Positions 58,909 through 64,000 of a DNA stretch of 64,000 bases are shown here, piece after piece. The position numbers were made by a program, and so were the translations under genes. The notes under the pieces were generated by a model, which was given only the letters and a program-made list of their open reading frames with translations, ran no database searches and had not been told where the DNA came from. Numbering within the stretch: position 1 is the first letter of the stretch; each line of letters opens with the position of its first letter. The stretch is taken from NCBI RefSeq assembly GCF_018446385.1, contig NC_056005.1:42847461-42911460 (forward strand), in the 5' to 3' direction. This DNA comes from Zingiber officinale (taxonomy: Eukaryota > Streptophyta > Magnoliopsida > Zingiberales > Zingiberaceae).

Positions 58909-60564
58909 TGGTGTTAACCTTTTTGCATGTCACGTGGCACATCAAATTAATTAAAATTGAAACTCATTAAAATTAATACAAGCGTTGTAGCAACGAGTCC
59001 CAAGTCGTATTTTTTTCCAAGGGTTCCTAGCAAAATAAATGTGTAAGTACTCCAGAATTGGTTCAAATTGAATTCATTATATTATCAAGGTCAATTCAAC
59101 TTTTTCCATTCAACTCACACTTCAACTAATCTCATCTAATAAGATCAAGAACAGAGACACGAAAGATCAACCTCATTCAAACATGATTCTACTCCATCCT
59201 TTCAAGTACATACAAAACAGAGGTAACATTTATCATCTCAAATTAAGTATCCACAATCAAATTCATTCACAGCACAAACAAATTCGGATCCAAGCATCAT
59301 TGAAGTTTTTGAATTAAAACTACCCCTAACTTGTGAACTGATACATGGAATTAAAACTAGAATTCAAGCTAAGTTATCAGCTAACTACTGGTTAGAATTG
59401 TAGAAGTTCAAAGAAAATCAAGATCTCAATTAGAAATCAGAAATGGGGTTTGCAAAGCAGTAATTAACAAATTCAGAATTGAAAGAAACAAGTTAAACAG
59501 AATTTAATTGCAGAAATTAGATCTAGAGTAACAACACTATAACTACTCAGTTCAAATTTGCATAAACAAGGAATTCGTTAACAAGCTCTTAAGGAAACAA
59601 GAACGCAGAAACTATAAACTACAAAACTAAACTCTAAGCCATCTCCAATCAAAACTACTCCTCTAACAAGTCTTCCCTTGCTACAACACAAGCTAATTGA
59701 ATGAAAACTTCAACTCAATTCAATCTCTTCCAGCACCAAGGAAAACTTTCCTGGAAAAGCCGGTGAAGATTGGAACTGCACAGCTCGAAATTTCGCAGAT
59801 CTTGAATCCGATTTCTCTGGATCGATACTCTCTGATAGAGAGCAAGCCACTATCACCGAAGAATTCCCCCGATGATGGCTGAAACAGAGGACATACGAAT
59901 AGATCTGAGCTCCGGAGAGATGTTCACCGGCGGGTGCAAAAGATACGACCCTAGAAGCAAAAGAATAGAAGCTCTAACGCCAATTAGACTCGTTGAGAAG
60001 TAGAACTGAAGGAGGATGGGGAGTTGTGGCCGTCGCGCGAAGGAGACGACGCTACAGTGGAGAAATCGCGAGGAACCAAGCTCGAGCACTGTAGCTTCTC
60101 ACGCAGGTTTTAAATCACTTCAGTTCTGATTGGACGGCTGAGGATTCTCGGTGCTTGATCAACGGTGGAAAACATCTCAGATCTGGATCAAAAGGTACTG
60201 ATCTTCATCTATGGTCCAGATGTACTCCTCATTAAGTCGGATGGACCAGATACTTGACGGATGGCTCAGATCTGCTTGATCTTCAACGGACAGTCCAAAT
60301 CGATCCAGGTCTTGATCGCCTCATCTTGCCCTAGATTTGAACCCAAGTGTGGTCCAATCTGATCGGGTCCATGACCCGTTTGATGCCTACAAAATAATAA
60401 ACAAATATTAGCACCAAAATACCATGAAAATAGGCTAATTTACAATTAAGTCCAAGATCACATGCAAATTCTGAAATGCAATCTAAATGTGAGATTATGT
60501 TGTGAATAGTCCAATAAAAATATGCATTATGAATTAAAATAATGTAGCAAAATCATGGTTATCA
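58909..60564 (-). repeat. 5' LTR of the LARD-like element
   Basis: It is nearly identical to 51657-53315 and is followed by the CTTGC duplication at 60565-60569. Confidence 0.92.
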
Positions 60565-60569
60565 CTTGC

Positions 60570-61263
60570 CTTTGCCCTTGGCTTGGGGCTTTCCCATGCC
60601 TTTGGGCTTGCCCTTGCCCTTATGTTTCTGAACCATCAGAACAGTATTGGGCTTAGCCTTCTTAAGGTTCAGCTCAGCAGTTCTTAACATGCTAAGCAGC
60701 TCGGGCAATGGCTTGTCAATCTCGTTCATATTGTAGTTTAGAACGAATTGACTGTAGCTATCCGGCAAGGATTGCAAGATCAGGTCAGTGGCCAGCTCTT
60801 GGCCAAGTGGGAACCCCAACCTTTGTAGGTTCTCTATGTACCCAATCATTTTGAGTGCATATAGGCCTACAGGAGCCCCATCTGACATCTTGCACTGAAA
60901 CAGTGCCCTTGAGATCTCAAATCTCTCATGCCTCGCTTGACCTTGATACAGTTGACGAAGATGTTCAACCATATCGTAAGCGCCCATTAACTCGTGTTGC
61001 TTCTGAAGCTCAGAGTTCATGGTCGCGAGCATTAGACAAGACACATCTAATGCGTCATCTTGATGCTTCTTGAAAGCATCTCGGTCAGCTCGAGGGGCAG
61101 TGGCAGGAGGAGCCTCCGGAATGGGCTGCTCCAGAACGTACAGTTTACGTTCTTAGGTGAGAACTATTCTTAGGCTCCTGTACCAGTCCAGGAAGTTTGC
61201 TCCGTTGAGCTTATCCTTCTCAAGGACAGATTGCAGGGAGAAGGTGTTCGTGTTCGACGTCAT
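60570..61263 (-). pseudogene. Copia gag, unit 2, right of the insertion
   Basis: The frame starts at 61263 as in unit 1, but the codon for Gln in the VLTQERK block is TAA here (near 61155). From 61044 it is open through LMLATMNSELQKQHELM, GFPLGQELATDLILQSLPDS and NYNMNEIDKPLPELLSMLRT to a Lys/Gly-rich tail (KGKGKPKGMGKPQAK). This gag retains sequence that unit 1 lost. The retrotransposon separates it from the zinc knuckle at 51590. Confidence 0.88.
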
Positions 61264-62043
61264 GGTAATCTACAACAGAAATAAAAAGCAGAAATAAATA
61301 TCATATTCTTAATCATTTAATTAGGCCTTTAACTAAATGATGCTCCCACTGAATTCTATAATTCATGTGGGACAAGATCGACATCATACTAACCCTTGAG
61401 TTAGCTTTGGCTAATACGCCCAAGACTTAGTATAATCGGTAGGTAACGATTACCAATTACATCTCTATGCAACTCTTGTTTATAGGATCAATATCCGCAT
61501 TTATATTAAAACTCGAGTTAGCTTTGGCTAATACGCCCGAGAGTTAATATATATGTGATTTTGACCTATCTTTCCAACAGTTGGAAGAATGCTTATAGTT
61601 ATACTCGATCCAACCGAGTTAACTAGGAATACTCAATCTAATTGAGTTGTACTCACCCATGCGTTGATAGGCGGGACCAAGATTGTCCCTCCGTACCCTA
61701 CCAAGATAGTATGTGTTGCTCTGCTTTGGCAGATTCAACAACAACACGCGATCGAGGTAGTGGTAGGTATCACAGCATGGTAGGCATTACGAGTTGACGT
61801 GATTTAGATCTAATCTAAACGATGATGCGTATCATATACTCGATAGATCTAATCTAATCGAAGGATGCATCATGTGCACGACTTAGATCTAATCTAATCG
61901 TAAGGCACTAATTAACTACTTAATTAAACATGCATCACATACATATAAGCAATTAATTAAATTATTTTGTGATTGTGTCATGGCCCTACTACGATCTTCT
62001 CAAGCCAATGAGAAGATCGGATGGTCAACCTAAGGTCAACAGC
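61264..62043 (-). other. Copia leader, unit 2
   Basis: This is the copy of 44037-44816. It ends at the unit 2/unit 3 junction (gtcaacagc then ttatgagg). No primer site or LTR is seen. Confidence 0.65.
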
Positions 62044-62599
62044 TTATGAGGATGGAAATATGTAGTGGATATGTGAGTATATATTTGTTTTTTAATTAAG
62101 CATTTAATTTAATTTATTACTCATATGTCAACTCTTGTTGTACAAAGGAGCTTGAAATTGTTCAATTCGAACAAGCAAAGGAAAGGGAAAAAGAAGCCTA
62201 TGTGGTAAGTTGTAAAAGTTTGTATATTATATATACACACATATGTTTACTTGTGATTAATTTAAAAATATTTAACTGTGCATTATTTGTTGATAATTTT
62301 TTGTTAACATAGGGTCCTCGGCAACATGATGCTAAACAATGTGGATTTTATGTGATGAAATTTTTGAGAGAAATTATTGAAGGAAATGCTACCGTCGAGA
62401 AGGATTCATTTAGCTCAATGGTTATTCTCAATTTTCTCAAATAATTTCTTTTATTTGACTTTGCTTCTTCATTACTGATTTTTTTACTAAATTAATCTGG
62501 GTTTGTTAACAGTTCAAGAAAACAATTTACTCCAACGAAGAAATTGACGAAGTGCGATCCAAATGGGCGGATTGCGTACTAGACTATATTCATTACTAG
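62044..62599 (+). pseudogene. Ulp1-like gene 3' part, unit 3
   Basis: The exon at 62313-62421 retains QCGFYVMKF and the last exon ends HY-TAG at 62597-62599. A 14-bp deletion lies just after the first of these exons (gttattctc in place of gttatatttgacatattctc). Confidence 0.75.
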
Positions 62600-63348
62600 G
62601 TATAAATTACTAGACTTCAAAAGATGGTTGAACACTTTGTTTGTGACTCCATGACTTATTGATTTTAATTCCTTAGTGCCAATAATTTGTTTGTTCACTG
62701 CTAGCTATCTCCTTTGCTCAATACTTCATTCTTGCATTTCTACCATGAGCAGAATTAGCTGACATTTCCCTTATTTATTGCCTCTCTTTGTGGCCCAAAA
62801 TTAATAATGGTTGGGTTGTGTGAGTAGCTTATTTAGTTATTTCCGAATTATGTAAGGACCGACAATGTGGAAGTTATCTCTTTGTGAATTGTTAGATGAT
62901 GACCTTTTGTATCTTATGAGTTGCTCTAAAAATTTCTTATTTGTTCTCTCCTTATGGTTTTCATCTATATGCCATGACTTAATCTTGTTTTTCCTCCTAT
63001 CTCACAGTCTCCATGTATACATCTTTAACGTTTTACCTAGCATTTTTCTACCGTCCAAGGAATATCTGATATTTGTTGGGATGTCCTAAATTCTGTACTT
63101 GTGTTTGTTTCATTTGCTAGTTTAATTTCCTTGTCTAATCCTATAATTTACTATTTTTTCTTTTTAAAATCTCATTTAAATTTTTACTATGTTGAACTAC
63201 ATACTTTGTTGATGGCTCCTTGAGCATAATACTATTGTGGCAAAAGTATATTGGAAATTCATTGTTAATGACAAATTTTTATTTCCTACTTCCATCATGT
63301 TGGACCTTGCAAGTATCATCGCGAATGACAATTATGATGCTTCATCAA
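62600..63348 (+). other. Ulp1-like gene downstream flank, unit 3
   Basis: This is the copy of 37101-37849. Nothing else is seen. Confidence 0.6.
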
Positions 63349-63750
63349 TGTTGACCTCCGCAAGTGTACGGAAATGTCGCAAGTAATATAAAAGATTATC
63401 GTATCCACAGGGACTGGAATAGGCACTAGAAATGTTTCAACACGAGTTAGCTAAACAACTAATCAATTGGTTTCCAAAAGCTAAATGTAACTAATGAAAA
63501 GTAAACATAGAAATAAAAGATCAACAAACAAAATTATGGGCTATGATAAAGGAATGTTCTATGAGTTTTGGTTTATTTGTAAGATTCCTCAATGTAAATG
63601 ATCTACCAAATCCTATTTCTCAATTGTCCAACATTTATAGAAGGTTGCCGGTTCTCTCTTGCAATAGACAACTGGCTTAGGACTGAAATCTATACCTAAA
63701 TGTGATCGATTAGATATGAACTTATGTTGTCCTTACACGGGCATGTTCCT
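63349..63750 (-). repeat. Athila LTR fragment, unit 3
   Basis: This is the copy of 37850-38251, again ending at the copia LTR terminus. Confidence 0.85.
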
Positions 63751-64000
63751 TGTTGGGTTATTGGGCCGCGAAAACCGCATTTTCGCGTCGCGAAAACCCC
63801 GAATCACCCATGCCACTGGATCTCGTGCGAAGGATAGATTTCAATAATTTAAATATGAGTACGAGTTTACTAAAACTTAGATCTACTCCTAGATCTACAT
63901 GGAAGAGATCTATACCTTCGATGCGTGCCCTTTTTCGTATCCCGCTCGTCCAAGATTCGTCGGATCTCGAAAGTATCAAGGATAGATACTTCTCTATACG
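63751..64000 (-). repeat. Copia 3' LTR, unit 3, cut by the window edge
   Basis: It matches the start of the LTRs at 38252 and 46536. Confidence 0.88.

Larger units (their letters stand above)
51657..60564 (-). mobile_element. Non-autonomous LTR retrotransposon (LARD-like) with one ORF
   Basis: LTRs of 1,659 and 1,656 bp (51657-53315 and 58909-60564) are nearly identical. The element has a tRNA-Asp primer site and a polypurine tract, and perfect 5-bp target duplications CTTGC at 51652-51656 and 60565-60569. The empty site survives in unit 1 (gccttgcctttgccc near 43363). The 5.6-kb interior has no gag, protease, RT or integrase domain, only one long ORF at the 5' side. It must rely on enzymes of another, probably Athila- or Tat-related, element. 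Confidence 0.93.
44817..62043. repeat. Tandem unit 2, interrupted by a retrotransposon
   Basis: It is colinear with unit 1 from the same start word. After removing the 8,908-bp insertion and one target duplication copy, the unit is about 8,314 bp, against 8,283 bp in unit 1. Differences between units are scattered substitutions and small indels. Confidence 0.92.
62044..64000. repeat. Tandem unit 3, continuing beyond the window
   Basis: It begins with the same start word. It contains the Ulp1-like exons (62313-62421 and 62513-62599), the downstream flank, the Athila LTR fragment (63349-63750) and the first 250 bp of the copia LTR (63751-64000). Confidence 0.9.

Overview
This is a plant nuclear window, almost certainly heterochromatic. 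It is built almost entirely of nested LTR retrotransposons and one CACTA DNA transposon, and I see no resident, intact host gene. The plant diagnosis rests on tRNA-iMet and tRNA-Asp primer sites, Athila, Tekay (Del) and copia lineage hallmarks, and captured fragments of plant genes (XTH, DUF1639, plant-type NEDD1). The repeat style reminds me of a large monocot genome, but the species cannot be fixed from this sequence.

Layout, left to right. (1) 1-905: minus-strand fragment of an Athila-like element. (2) 1039-10765: full-length but decayed Ty1/copia element with 2.6-kb LTRs, an imperfect 5-bp target duplication (AGCCG/AGCTG), a degenerate pol and no recognisable gag. (3) 11044-20453: Ty3/gypsy Tekay-type element with perfect GGGCG target duplications, a gag-pol broken by stops and frameshifts, and a chromodomain tail. 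Its LTRs carry tRNA-like pseudogenes and an array of GATCGGTC palindromes. (4) 20543-35948: minus-strand Athila-type element that keeps gag, protease and the Athila-specific ORF but has lost reverse transcriptase and integrase. Its right LTR is split by (5), a 6.1-kb CACTA transposon at 28937-35010, and is cut off at 35948.

The CACTA element is the most striking single object. Between 26/28-matching terminal inverted repeats it carries, in the same orientation, pieces of three unrelated plant genes with introns: a xyloglucan endotransglucosylase/hydrolase 5' part, a DUF1639 gene with its natural 3' end, and five WD40 exons of NEDD1 whose frame is still open. A Ulp1-type last exon follows near its right end.

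(6) From 36534 to the end lies a tandem array of a unit of about 8.3 kb (36534-44816, 44817-62043, 62044 onward). Each unit joins a Ulp1-like transposon gene remnant, the first ~400 bp of an Athila LTR, and a minus-strand copia element with one LTR and no 5' LTR or primer site. Unit 2 is interrupted by (7), a non-autonomous LTR element at 51657-60564 with perfect CTTGC target duplications, a tRNA-Asp primer site, ~1.66-kb LTRs and one unusual ORF. Units 1 and 2 share the same stop codon between integrase and reverse transcriptase, so the array arose by duplicating an already damaged locus.

A recurring theme is arrays of short imperfect palindromes in or beside LTRs: GATCGGTC in Tekay, GGCCGTGT in Athila, and GGCGCCTT at the Tekay insertion site. 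All boundaries, translations and identities were read by eye; no alignment or database search was run.
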